A stretch of 64,000 nucleotides of DNA from Actinobacteria bacterium OK074 (GTDB lineage: Bacteria; Actinomycetota; Actinomycetes; Streptomycetales; Streptomycetaceae): assembly GCA_001298575.1 (NCBI GenBank), contig LJCV01000256.1, positions 21,101 to 85,100 of the forward strand. The letters run 5' to 3'. Both the position numbers and the translations under genes were made by a program. Positions 33,591 through 41,348 of this stretch are shown here, piece after piece. Under the pieces are notes generated by a model. It made no database searches, had not been told where the DNA came from, and was given only the letters and a program-made list of their open reading frames with translations. Each line of letters begins with the position of its first letter. The first letter of the stretch is position 1.

Positions 33591-35350
33591 CGCTCACGCC
33601 CCCGACCACGCCGGTCATCCCCCCGACCGGTTCCCTCATCCCGGCCGACGCGCCCTTCTCCGCCCAACAGGAGGCGTGGCTGGCCGGGTTCATCGCCGGC
33701 ATAGCGGCGGCCGGCCGCCGCGAGACGAACGCGGGCGACACCCCCACCGCCACGGTCGACGTCCTGTTCGGCACCCAGACCGGCAACTCCGAGTTCGTGG
33801 CGGGCGAGTTGGTCGCCGGGGCCCGCGCCCGCGGCCTGGGCGGCACGGCCACCGCGCTCGACGCCGTCACGCCCGAGCAACTCGCCGCCATGTCCCACGT
33901 GTTGGTGGTCACCTCGACCTACGGCGAGGGCGAACTCCCCGACAACGCTGGGCTGTTCTGGGAGGCGCTCCAGTCCGACACGGCACCGCGCCTGGAGGGC
34001 CTGCGCTACGCGGTCCTCGGCCTCGGCGACCGCGGCTACGACGACTTCTGCCAGGCGGCGAAGCTCATCGACACGCGGTTGGAACAGCTCGGGGCGGGCC
34101 GGTTGCACGAACGGGTCGACTGCGACGTCGACTTCGAGGACCCGGCGGCGGAGTGGACGACGGCGGTGCTGGACCGCCTGGTGGCGGAGACGGGCACGAC
34201 GACGGCGGCACCGGCCCCGACCGCCGAGGCCCCGCGCGCGCCCCGCTCCCCCTGGAACAAGCGCACCCCGTACCGCTCCAAGCTCGCGGTGAACAGGCTC
34301 CTCTCCTCCCCTGCCAGCGCGAAGGAGATCCGCCACTACGAGTTCGACCTCGGCGACAGCGGCATCACGTACGAGGCCGGGGACGCGCTGGCCGTCGTAC
34401 CGCTCAACGACCCCGCGCTGGTGGGCGAGTTGCTGGAGCATCTGGGCGCGAGCGGCGACGAGGAGACGGCTCGGCTCCTGCGTACGGAGCTCGAAATCCG
34501 CACGCCGTCCAAGGAGTTGATCGCGGAGCTGGTCGAGCGGGCGCCGTCGAGCGAGCTGGCCGCGGTCGTGGCGCACGGCGACCGCTCGGACCTGGACTCC
34601 TGGCTCTGGGGCCGGGACGTCCTGGACCTGCTGCGGGACGCGGGCCCCACGGCCGCCCCGACCCTCCCCGAACTCCTGCCGCTGCTGCGCCCGTTGCAGG
34701 CACGGCAGTACTCGATCTCGTCGAGCCCGCTCGCGCACCCGGACCGTATCCACCTGACGGTCGCGTCGGTCCGGTACGGCGGCAGGTACGAGGGGGTGGC
34801 GTCGACGTACCTGGCGGACCGAGTGGGCGGCGATGGAGCTGAAGACGCCGCCGTAGGCATCTATCTGCACCCGAACGCGGCCTTCAGTGTCCCGGCGGAC
34901 GACGACGCCCCGATGGTGATGATCGGCCCCGGCACCGGCATCGCCCCGTTCCGCGGCTTCCTGCACGAGCGGGCCGCGCGGGGCGCCACCGGCCGCAACT
35001 GGCTGTTCTTCGGCGACCAGCACCGCGCGACGGACTTCGTGTACGAGGAAGAGTTGGCCGAGTTGCGCGAGCGGGGCGTGCTCACCGAACTCGACCTCGC
35101 CTTCTCGCGCGACCAGGCCGAGAAGATCTACGTCCAGACGCGGATGCGGGAACAGTCGCGCGAGCTGTACGCGTGGCTGGAGGAGGGCGCGCACGTCTAC
35201 GTCTGCGGCGACGCCTCGCGGATGGCGAAGGACGTCGAGGCGGCCCTGTTGGGCGTCATCGCCGAGCAGCGCGGGCGCGGGGACGACGACGCGGCGGAGT
35301 ACCTGGCCGACCTGCGCCGGACGAAGCGCTACGTACGGGACGTGTACTGA
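33587..35350 (+). CDS. Diflavin reductase (CysJ/sulfite-reductase flavoprotein-like)
   Basis: A 587-residue FMN/FAD oxidoreductase. A flavodoxin domain begins near residue 57 with VLFGTQTGNSEF; the FAD-binding domain has RQYSISSSP near residue 373; the NADPH-binding domain has GPGTGIAPFRG near residue 447 and NWLFFGDQHRATDF; the C-terminus reads KRYVRDVY as in CysJ. It transfers electrons from NADPH through FAD and FMN to a partner. The GTG start overlaps the stop of the glutamate-synthase-like gene (GTGA), which indicates coupled translation and makes that protein the likely acceptor. No sulfite-reductase hemoprotein gene is nearby. It has no iron-sulfur motif. Confidence 0.9.
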   Translation: MTLTPPTTPVIPPTGSLIPADAPFSAQQEAWLAGFIAGIAAAGRRETNAGDTPTATVDVLFGTQTGNSEFVAGELVAGARARGLGGTATALDAVTPEQLAAMSHVLVVTSTYGEGELPDNAGLFWEALQSDTAPRLEGLRYAVLGLGDRGYDDFCQAAKLIDTRLEQLGAGRLHERVDCDVDFEDPAAEWTTAVLDRLVAETGTTTAAPAPTAEAPRAPRSPWNKRTPYRSKLAVNRLLSSPASAKEIRHYEFDLGDSGITYEAGDALAVVPLNDPALVGELLEHLGASGDEETARLLRTELEIRTPSKELIAELVERAPSSELAAVVAHGDRSDLDSWLWGRDVLDLLRDAGPTAAPTLPELLPLLRPLQARQYSISSSPLAHPDRIHLTVASVRYGGRYEGVASTYLADRVGGDGAEDAAVGIYLHPNAAFSVPADDDAPMVMIGPGTGIAPFRGFLHERAARGATGRNWLFFGDQHRATDFVYEEELAELRERGVLTELDLAFSRDQAEKIYVQTRMREQSRELYAWLEEGAHVYVCGDASRMAKDVEAALLGVIAEQRGRGDDDAAEYLADLRRTKRYVRDVY

Positions 35351-35352
35351 GC

Positions 35353-36249
35353 ATGGCGGAGCAGCACGGTTGCGTCTTCGACGGGTGCTGCCCGCGGCGG
35401 CGCGACAGCGCCCGGCTGATCGACGGGCGCATGCCGGAGCTGGCGCGCTGCCTGACGCTCTTCCAGCACGTCCAGGCGGTCACCGGCGGCCCGGTCGCCC
35501 GCATCGACCAGGCCGGCAGCTACGCGGTCCCGACCCTGCGCGGCGACGCGTTCGCCGTCCGCCCGGGGTCGATCGCGCTGCGCGTCGACGGCGCCGGCAT
35601 CCCGTCGGCGGTCGTCGCGCGGGACGGCGGTGCCGTCGCGGTCCGCCTGCTGGACCCGGCGGGCCGGACCGTGCACGAGGGGCGGTTGCTCTCGGAGGGG
35701 GACCGACTGCTGCTCGGGCTCGTGCGGACGGTGGACGCGGGGGCGTGGTTCACGGGCCCGTCGGCCGCGGTCCCCGAGGTGCCACCGTGGCAGAACGGCG
35801 ACCAACTCGCCCAGCTCGACGCGGTGTTGGCGGACGGCGGCGCGTCCCGGCGCGCGGCCTTCCACGACTACCGCGGCGAGCACCGCCCGATCGACGTCGA
35901 CGTCGTGGCCTCGGTCCTGGACCACGTCTGGTCCGTCGGACTGCCCATCGGCGTCGCGGTGTTCGCCCCGTCGGCCATGCAGGCGTGCGCGGGCCGGGTC
36001 CACGTGACGGACCGGACGGTCCGCGGACGCCTGTTCGCGGCAATCGCGGACAGCTCGGTGGAGATCGATCTGGCGGCGGTACGGTCCTGCCACCTCGTCC
36101 GCTCGACGGCCACACACGGCCCGACGTCGGCGCTCGAACTCGACGACGGGGAGGGGCGGTGCGTGGCGGTGGTTACGCAGTTCGGGGTGGTTGGAGAGGA
36201 TGTGCATGCGGCCTGGGAGGACTTGGCGGAGTCGCTGCCGGGCGCTTAG
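35353..36249 (+). CDS. HemS/HmuS-like (heme-handling) family protein, tentative
   Basis: A 298-residue protein starting 2 bases after the diflavin reductase stop. Two internally similar halves are suggested: VRLLDPAGRTVHEGRLLSEG in the first half matches the family signature of hemin-degrading factors (LQFFDxxGxAVHKxYLTE), and RSTATHGPTSALELDDGEGR in the second half matches their VVRKPT..G.VTSLELFD signature. HemS-type proteins carry or degrade cytoplasmic heme. The start is Cys-rich (HGCVFDGCCP). Heme-ligand residues cannot be assigned. Its position behind an iron-box-controlled flavin reductase supports an iron or heme link, but the assignment is from pattern memory only. Confidence 0.5.
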   Translation: MAEQHGCVFDGCCPRRRDSARLIDGRMPELARCLTLFQHVQAVTGGPVARIDQAGSYAVPTLRGDAFAVRPGSIALRVDGAGIPSAVVARDGGAVAVRLLDPAGRTVHEGRLLSEGDRLLLGLVRTVDAGAWFTGPSAAVPEVPPWQNGDQLAQLDAVLADGGASRRAAFHDYRGEHRPIDVDVVASVLDHVWSVGLPIGVAVFAPSAMQACAGRVHVTDRTVRGRLFAAIADSSVEIDLAAVRSCHLVRSTATHGPTSALELDDGEGRCVAVVTQFGVVGEDVHAAWEDLAESLPGA

Positions 36250-36307
36250 CGGCGACGCCTCGCGCGGCCCAGAGGGTCGTACGCCGGTCTCCTAAGCTGT
36301 TTCCCTC

Positions 36308-36347
36308 GCGGTGGGACGACTCGCGGTGGGACGGCTCGCGGTGTGAC
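36308..36347 (+). repeat. 15-bp tandem repeat x3 before the GHKL gene
   Basis: Three near-identical CTCGCGGTGGGACGR units follow the HemS-like gene and end 15 bases before the next start. They may contain promoter or operator elements of the GHKL ATPase gene. Confidence 0.6.
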
Positions 36348-36361
36348 GGGGAGGGCGGCGG

Positions 36362-39300
36362 GTGGATCGGCACGAGGTCACGAACACCTTCAGCGGGGGC
36401 AACGACGGCACGGTGATCCAGGCGGGCTCCGTGACGGTGCAGGCCCCCGTCGAGCCCGCCGCGCCCCAAGAGCCGTGGGTCCGGGCCGTGTTGGGGTCGG
36501 GCATCTGGGCGCACGCGGCCGAGCGCGGCATCGAGGCCCACCGGCAGCACGCGGCACGGCTGGTGGAGCGGCTGGCCGCCGTCCGGGACGCGGCCGAGGA
36601 GCGGATCGCCGGGGACCCGTGGGCCGATCCCGGGTTCGCGGCACGGTTCGCGGACCGGGTGGAGTGGCTGCTCGGGGAGCCCGACGGCGCACTCGACCTC
36701 TACCCGGCGGAGGCCGGACTGCTGGTCCTGCTCCCCTACGTGTACCAGGCCCACCAACTAAGGCTGGTGGCCTCAAGGTTGGAGGCCAACCCGACGGATC
36801 TCCGCCCACGGCCGGAAGCGACCGGATGGCGGGCCGATTACCAGTCCTTCCTGTCCGGCCACGATCTGCTGGTGAACCGGGCCGAGTTGAGGCCGGAGGC
36901 GGCGCCGGTGATCGGCTGGTGGCTGTACCGCCGTTGGCTCGCCCAGGAGGAGAAGGGCGCGGACCGGCTCACCGCGCTGGCGTCCGAACTCGCCGCGGAG
37001 GAGGGCCCGTTGACGGAGGCGCTGGCCCCGCGTCGGCTGGCCAGGATCCTCGCCGGTCTGCGCCTCGGCGCCGACGTCTGCAACCCCGAGCACCTCGGCC
37101 AGTTGGAGGCGGACGAGGTCCTGCCCGGCGCCGGCCGCCAGCGGATCCGGGAACGCCGGGCGAGCCTGCTGCTCGCCGTCGCGTACGGCGCCGCGATCGA
37201 ACTCGCCGTCCTGCCGGACACCGTGGTCGAGCACACCGGCGTTCCCAACGCCGTCGAACTGGACGGCGTACGGCGCACGTTGGCCGCGACGGCGTGGGGC
37301 GGCTCGCCGGAACTGCCGGTCCTGAAGGCGGTCTGCGAACACGAGGCCGTGGTGGAGGCGTTGCGCGAGCACGCCGAACGGCTGGACGGACTCCTCCTCG
37401 CGGTCGGGCGCGCCGTCCCCGACCGCTTCGCCCAGCCGATGCCACCGCTGCCCACCCGGATCTCCGCGGACGGCGTCGTCCCGGCGGAGGGCACGTTCAC
37501 CAGCGGCGCACGGTTCCGGCTGGACGACCGCCGGGTACGCGGCCTGCTGACCGGCACCCAGCTCTACAAGGACCACGGCCTGGCCGTCCGCGAGTTGTAC
37601 CAGAACGCCCTCGACGCCTGCCGCTACCGGCGTGCCAGGACGCAGTTCCTGGAACGGTCGGGACGGCCTTTCCACGCGTACGAGGGCCGCATCGACTTCG
37701 TCCAGGGGGTGGACGACGACGGCCGCGCGTATCTGGAGTGCGTGGACGACGGGATCGGCATGGGCGAGGCGGAGTTGCGCGGTGTGTTCTCGAACGCGGG
37801 GGCTCGATTCGCCGAGCAGCCGGACTTTCTGCTGGAGCAGGAGGAGTGGGCTCGGGTGGAGCCTCCGGTACGGCTCTATCCCAACAGCCGTTTCGGGATT
37901 GGGGTGTTGTCGTACTTCATGCTCGCGGACGAGATTCGGGTGACGTCTTGTCGGATGGGGCTGGATGGGGGCGCCGGGTCGGTGGTGGAGGCGCATGTTC
38001 TTGGGCCCAACCACTTGTTCCGGATTGTGGAGACGGCGGGGCGGGGTGGGTGGATGGGGACTCGGGTGCGGCTTTATTTGCGGGAGGGGCTGCGGGGGTG
38101 GTCGGGGTTGGATGCGTTGGCCGGAGTGCTGAAGATCGCTGAGTTTCGCACGACTGCGGAGCATGAGGGGCGGCGGAGGGGGTGGGCTGCGGGTGTTTTC
38201 CAGCCGGAGAGCAGCCGGGTCAAGCGTGAACTGGTGGAGTGGGAGGACAGTCCGCCGGGCGCGCAGGTGATCTGGTGCGCGTCCGAGGGCATGCTGCTGG
38301 TGGACGGGCTTGAGATCGCACCACGACGCAGGACCGGGGTGCTGTCGGGGCTCCATGGCGTCGTGGTCAATCTCAGCGGGGGCTACGCCCCGCGACAGCT
38401 CAGTACCGACCGTCTCTGGGTACTGACCGACGTATCGGCCCGGGTCGAGGAACTGTTGACAGCAGCTGCACCCGTCCTGGTGACGAGCGGGGCAGGGTTC
38501 CTCACCCTGGAGTGGATTCAAAAAATCGACGAGGGCAGCTCGCGAACTGCGGACATGGTGGCGGAAACAGCATTCAAAGCGGGGCGCGGGTTCGGGGTTC
38601 GCCGCGGATGGCTGACGGTACCCGCCGCGGCTGGCTGCTTCCCGCTCGACCGGATGCTTCTCAACAACCTGCTGATGTCGAACCGCCCCTCGGAACGACC
38701 GACGGACTCGGCGTTCCTCTCGATTCCGGACCACATCCTGCTCTGGCGAATGCTCGCCCATGAGCAGACCGATCTGGCGCGTGAACTGGCGCAGCTCGTA
38801 CCGGAGCTGGCCGAGCCGCGCCAGGTAGTGAGGGCCCGGCCGTCGGATCTGAAGTTGCTCTCCGGGTGGAACGACAAGTTTGGGTCCACCCAGCCATCGG
38901 ACGCCTTCCTCTTCGCCCACCAGCTCGGCTGCGATCCGACAGTTGTCGTCGAACGGCGACGGCTCTTCGGGATCGCCGACCTGGTTCTCCCGGACTCAGG
39001 CGAGCAGGATGAATCGGACATGACTTGGCTCGACGAACCAAACGCAAGTGATCGCTCATACAGGACGATTGATGATCTGCTGGAGATCAGTAGAAGGCTC
39101 GGTGTGAACACGGCGCAGGCGGCGGCCCGATTGCGGTCGTACGGCATCGAGGTCGTACCGAATGAGTTGCATCACCGCGTACCCGATGAGGTGGACCTCC
39201 AACTGCTCGATCGGAACTGCGAAATCGACGGGTACGAAGGAATCGGGCACAGCGCCTGCGTGCCGCCCGGTCACATTGCGCAGGCCGCCCTACGGACGGG

Positions 39301-40210
39301 ACTCAGCCCGGAGGAGATCCGACGTCGACTCGAACGCTACGGCCTGGAAGTGGAACCGTTCGACTTCCCGGAACGGCTGGACCAGACGTACGTCGCCTGG
39401 CTCAGTCAGGATCACGACGGCGAGTGGCCGTGGGTGAGTGCCGTCGGACCGCTGCCGCCCTGGCAACTGATCGCCACACAGAGGGAATTGGACCTGTCCG
39501 CCGACGACGTGCGGGCCGAGTACGGGCGTCTCGGTTTCACGCTGCCGCCTCGGGCGACCTGCCGGGAGTCGCCCGACGACTTCGAGCTGCTCGCCGGCGA
39601 TCAGGAAGCCGACTGGCCCCCCTTCCAGACAAACCGTGTGCCGAGCTTCCGCCAACTCATGGGGGTGGCCGGGAAATTGGGGCTCAGCCTACGTGCTCTG
39701 ACCGATCGGCTGGCCGCCTACCGGGTGAGCACGGGCATGGTCCTGCCGAAACGCGCGACCGAACTCGACCGTGAACTGTTCCGCTACGCCGACCTGTTGC
39801 AGATGGACTCGGACGACCGGACCAGTCCCTGGTGGTACCGGCTCAACCCGGACGACGAAATCCCGTTCTTCCTCCTGGTCCTGACCGCCCGAGACCTGGG
39901 CCGACGTCCAAAGGAACTGGCAACCCGACTGCGCTCCTACGGCCTACGGGTCTCCCACGACGACCTCCCGCCAGACCTCACCCACCGCGACGCCCTACTC
40001 CTCCTGACCACCGACGCGTACGCACCACCGCAGCCACAAGACCCCCCGATGCCCCTAGCCCAACTAATCCGCATCGCCCGCCACGCAGACCTCCCGGTGG
40101 CAACCACCGCCCAACACCTCCGCAACCTAGGCGTCCACGTCCCCGACCTCGCAGAAACCATCCGCACCGCCCTGGCAAAGGTCCCCCTGGAGCAACCGCA
40201 AGAACTGTAG
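36362..40210 (+). CDS. Large GHKL (HSP90-like) ATPase with C-terminal helical/wHTH-like repeats
   Basis: A 1282-residue protein with a GTG start after GGGAGGGCGG. The N-terminus carries NTFSGGNDGTVIQAGSV, a short motif recurrent at the start of multidomain signalling/conflict proteins in actinomycetes. A helical region follows, then a GHKL ATPase: N-box ELYQNALDACRYRR at 411, DDGIGMGEAEL at 462, and GIGVLSYFMLADEIRV near 512, the arrangement of HSP90-type domains. Residues about 900-1270 contain at least five repeats of a roughly 45-residue helical unit (ARxLGxxxxELAxRLxxYGLxV), likely winged-helix-like. Sequence around 37850-38180 has lower third-position GC than the rest. Function is unknown; such proteins are candidates for NTP-dependent defence or regulation. 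Confidence 0.72.
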   Translation: MDRHEVTNTFSGGNDGTVIQAGSVTVQAPVEPAAPQEPWVRAVLGSGIWAHAAERGIEAHRQHAARLVERLAAVRDAAEERIAGDPWADPGFAARFADRVEWLLGEPDGALDLYPAEAGLLVLLPYVYQAHQLRLVASRLEANPTDLRPRPEATGWRADYQSFLSGHDLLVNRAELRPEAAPVIGWWLYRRWLAQEEKGADRLTALASELAAEEGPLTEALAPRRLARILAGLRLGADVCNPEHLGQLEADEVLPGAGRQRIRERRASLLLAVAYGAAIELAVLPDTVVEHTGVPNAVELDGVRRTLAATAWGGSPELPVLKAVCEHEAVVEALREHAERLDGLLLAVGRAVPDRFAQPMPPLPTRISADGVVPAEGTFTSGARFRLDDRRVRGLLTGTQLYKDHGLAVRELYQNALDACRYRRARTQFLERSGRPFHAYEGRIDFVQGVDDDGRAYLECVDDGIGMGEAELRGVFSNAGARFAEQPDFLLEQEEWARVEPPVRLYPNSRFGIGVLSYFMLADEIRVTSCRMGLDGGAGSVVEAHVLGPNHLFRIVETAGRGGWMGTRVRLYLREGLRGWSGLDALAGVLKIAEFRTTAEHEGRRRGWAAGVFQPESSRVKRELVEWEDSPPGAQVIWCASEGMLLVDGLEIAPRRRTGVLSGLHGVVVNLSGGYAPRQLSTDRLWVLTDVSARVEELLTAAAPVLVTSGAGFLTLEWIQKIDEGSSRTADMVAETAFKAGRGFGVRRGWLTVPAAAGCFPLDRMLLNNLLMSNRPSERPTDSAFLSIPDHILLWRMLAHEQTDLARELAQLVPELAEPRQVVRARPSDLKLLSGWNDKFGSTQPSDAFLFAHQLGCDPTVVVERRRLFGIADLVLPDSGEQDESDMTWLDEPNASDRSYRTIDDLLEISRRLGVNTAQAAARLRSYGIEVVPNELHHRVPDEVDLQLLDRNCEIDGYEGIGHSACVPPGHIAQAALRTGLSPEEIRRRLERYGLEVEPFDFPERLDQTYVAWLSQDHDGEWPWVSAVGPLPPWQLIATQRELDLSADDVRAEYGRLGFTLPPRATCRESPDDFELLAGDQEADWPPFQTNRVPSFRQLMGVAGKLGLSLRALTDRLAAYRVSTGMVLPKRATELDRELFRYADLLQMDSDDRTSPWWYRLNPDDEIPFFLLVLTARDLGRRPKELATRLRSYGLRVSHDDLPPDLTHRDALLLLTTDAYAPPQPQDPPMPLAQLIRIARHADLPVATTAQHLRNLGVHVPDLAETIRTALAKVPLEQPQEL

Positions 40211-40266
40211 ACACCCCCGAGGCACGCCCCCCGCACCCCCCACTTGCCTCCCCCACCTCCACCCCC

Positions 40267-40297
40267 TATCGTTTATCGATACCATCGATAAACGATA
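40267..40297. promoter_or_regulatory. Perfect 14-bp inverted repeat, operator of the DUF2975/HTH pair
   Basis: TATCGTTTATCGAT ACC ATCGATAAACGATA has perfect 14-bp arms and stands out as AT-rich. It ends 18 bp before the DUF2975 start. Autoregulation by the downstream Cro/CI-type protein is the obvious model: DUF2975/HTH pairs generally carry ATCGATA-type sites ahead of the operon. Confidence 0.75.
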
Positions 40298-40315
40298 ACC
40301 GAGGGGCGCCCAGCC

Positions 40316-40927
40316 ATGACCGAAGACCGCAAGATGCTCGAACCCATGGCCACGGTCGTGTCCGTCGTCCTGCGCATCCTCCTGGCCCTCCTCACCGCAG
40401 GCATCGTCATCGCGATCGTCCACGGCGGCTGGGCGAACGTCAGCGTCTGTGTGACCGACGAGTCGACCGTCAGCTCGGTCAGCCCCGGCCTCGCCCCCGA
40501 GAGCGGCACGCAGGTCAACTCGATCCCCCGCTACTGCGCCGAGTCCCCCGGCGCATACCTCCGCTTCCTCGACGAACTCGGCTCCCTGCCCTCGACGTTG
40601 CTGCTGGCCAGCAGCCTCTTCCTCCTCCACCGACTACTGCGCGGCGCCGCCCGTGACGGCATCCACACCGCGCGCACCGCATCCCGGCTCCGCCTCCTCG
40701 GCTGGTGGCTGCTGGCCGGGAGCCTGGTCGTCGCGGTGACCGAGGGCAATGCCAGAGCCGCCCTGCTCGCGGAGTTGGCGAAGGACGCGGACGTCTCGGC
40801 CTGGACCTGGCTGAACATGTGGACGCCTCCGTACCTCGCCGTACTGACCGCCCTCGGCCTGCTGACCTTCGCCCGGATCACCCAGGCGGGCGCGGTCATG
40901 CGCGAGGACCTGGAAGGCGTCGTCTGA
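40316..40927 (+). CDS. DUF2975 membrane protein
   Basis: A 203-residue protein with four hydrophobic segments (VVLRILLALLTAGIVIAIVH; LLLASSLFLLHRLLRGA; LLGWWLLAGSLVVAV; YLAVLTALGLLTFARI) and a loop of about 60 residues after the first, the DUF2975 layout. Members are almost always paired with a small HTH protein, as here: its TGA shares one base with the ATG of the next gene. The pair probably forms a membrane sensor and regulator. CGAGGGG precedes the ATG at 11 bases. Confidence 0.85.
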   Translation: MTEDRKMLEPMATVVSVVLRILLALLTAGIVIAIVHGGWANVSVCVTDESTVSSVSPGLAPESGTQVNSIPRYCAESPGAYLRFLDELGSLPSTLLLASSLFLLHRLLRGAARDGIHTARTASRLRLLGWWLLAGSLVVAVTEGNARAALLAELAKDADVSAWTWLNMWTPPYLAVLTALGLLTFARITQAGAVMREDLEGVV

Positions 40928-41184
40928 TGGCCCCCGCCAAAGACGGCCACGACGAGCACGACGGCCACGACATCGAGGTCCACCTCGACCAACTGCTCAG
41001 CGAGCGCGGCATGACCCTCACCGAACTCGCCGCCCGCGTCGGCGTGACCAACGTCAACCTGTCCGTCCTCAAGAACGGCCGCGCCAAGGCGATCCGCTTC
41101 ACCACCCTCACCCGCATCTGCGAAGTCCTGGAGTGCCAACCGGGCGACCTGCTCAGCCACCGCCCCCCATCACCCAAGCCCTGA
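40927..41184 (+). CDS. Cro/CI-type helix-turn-helix regulator (YozG-like)
   Basis: An 85-residue protein with a His/Asp-rich beginning (KDGHDEHDGHD) and the compact HTH RGMTLTELAARVGVTNVNLS followed by LKNGRAKAIRFTTLTRICEV and CQPGDLL. This is the small regulator that accompanies DUF2975 proteins. Its start overlaps the DUF2975 stop by one base, so they are co-translated. It very likely binds the 40267-40297 palindrome and represses its own operon. Confidence 0.88.
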   Translation: MAPAKDGHDEHDGHDIEVHLDQLLSERGMTLTELAARVGVTNVNLSVLKNGRAKAIRFTTLTRICEVLECQPGDLLSHRPPSPKP

Positions 41185-41348
41185 ACCGCACACCCCCACC
41201 CCCCAACTACACCAATTCCGCATCGACTTGGCGGATGAGTACCGCGGTACCACTCCCCCAAGCCCTTTGTCCCCCGTGGTCCCACGAACACACCGACGGC
41301 ACTCCCTACCCTGAACAAGCCCGCCGTACGTGAACACAAAGGATCACC

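Noticed and set aside
33587..35350. Assimilatory sulfite reductase alpha subunit (cysJ)
   Set aside because: Sequence fits CysJ, but no sulfite-reductase hemoprotein is nearby and the gene overlaps a glutamate-synthase gene, so the sulfite role was not assigned; it remains an alternative.
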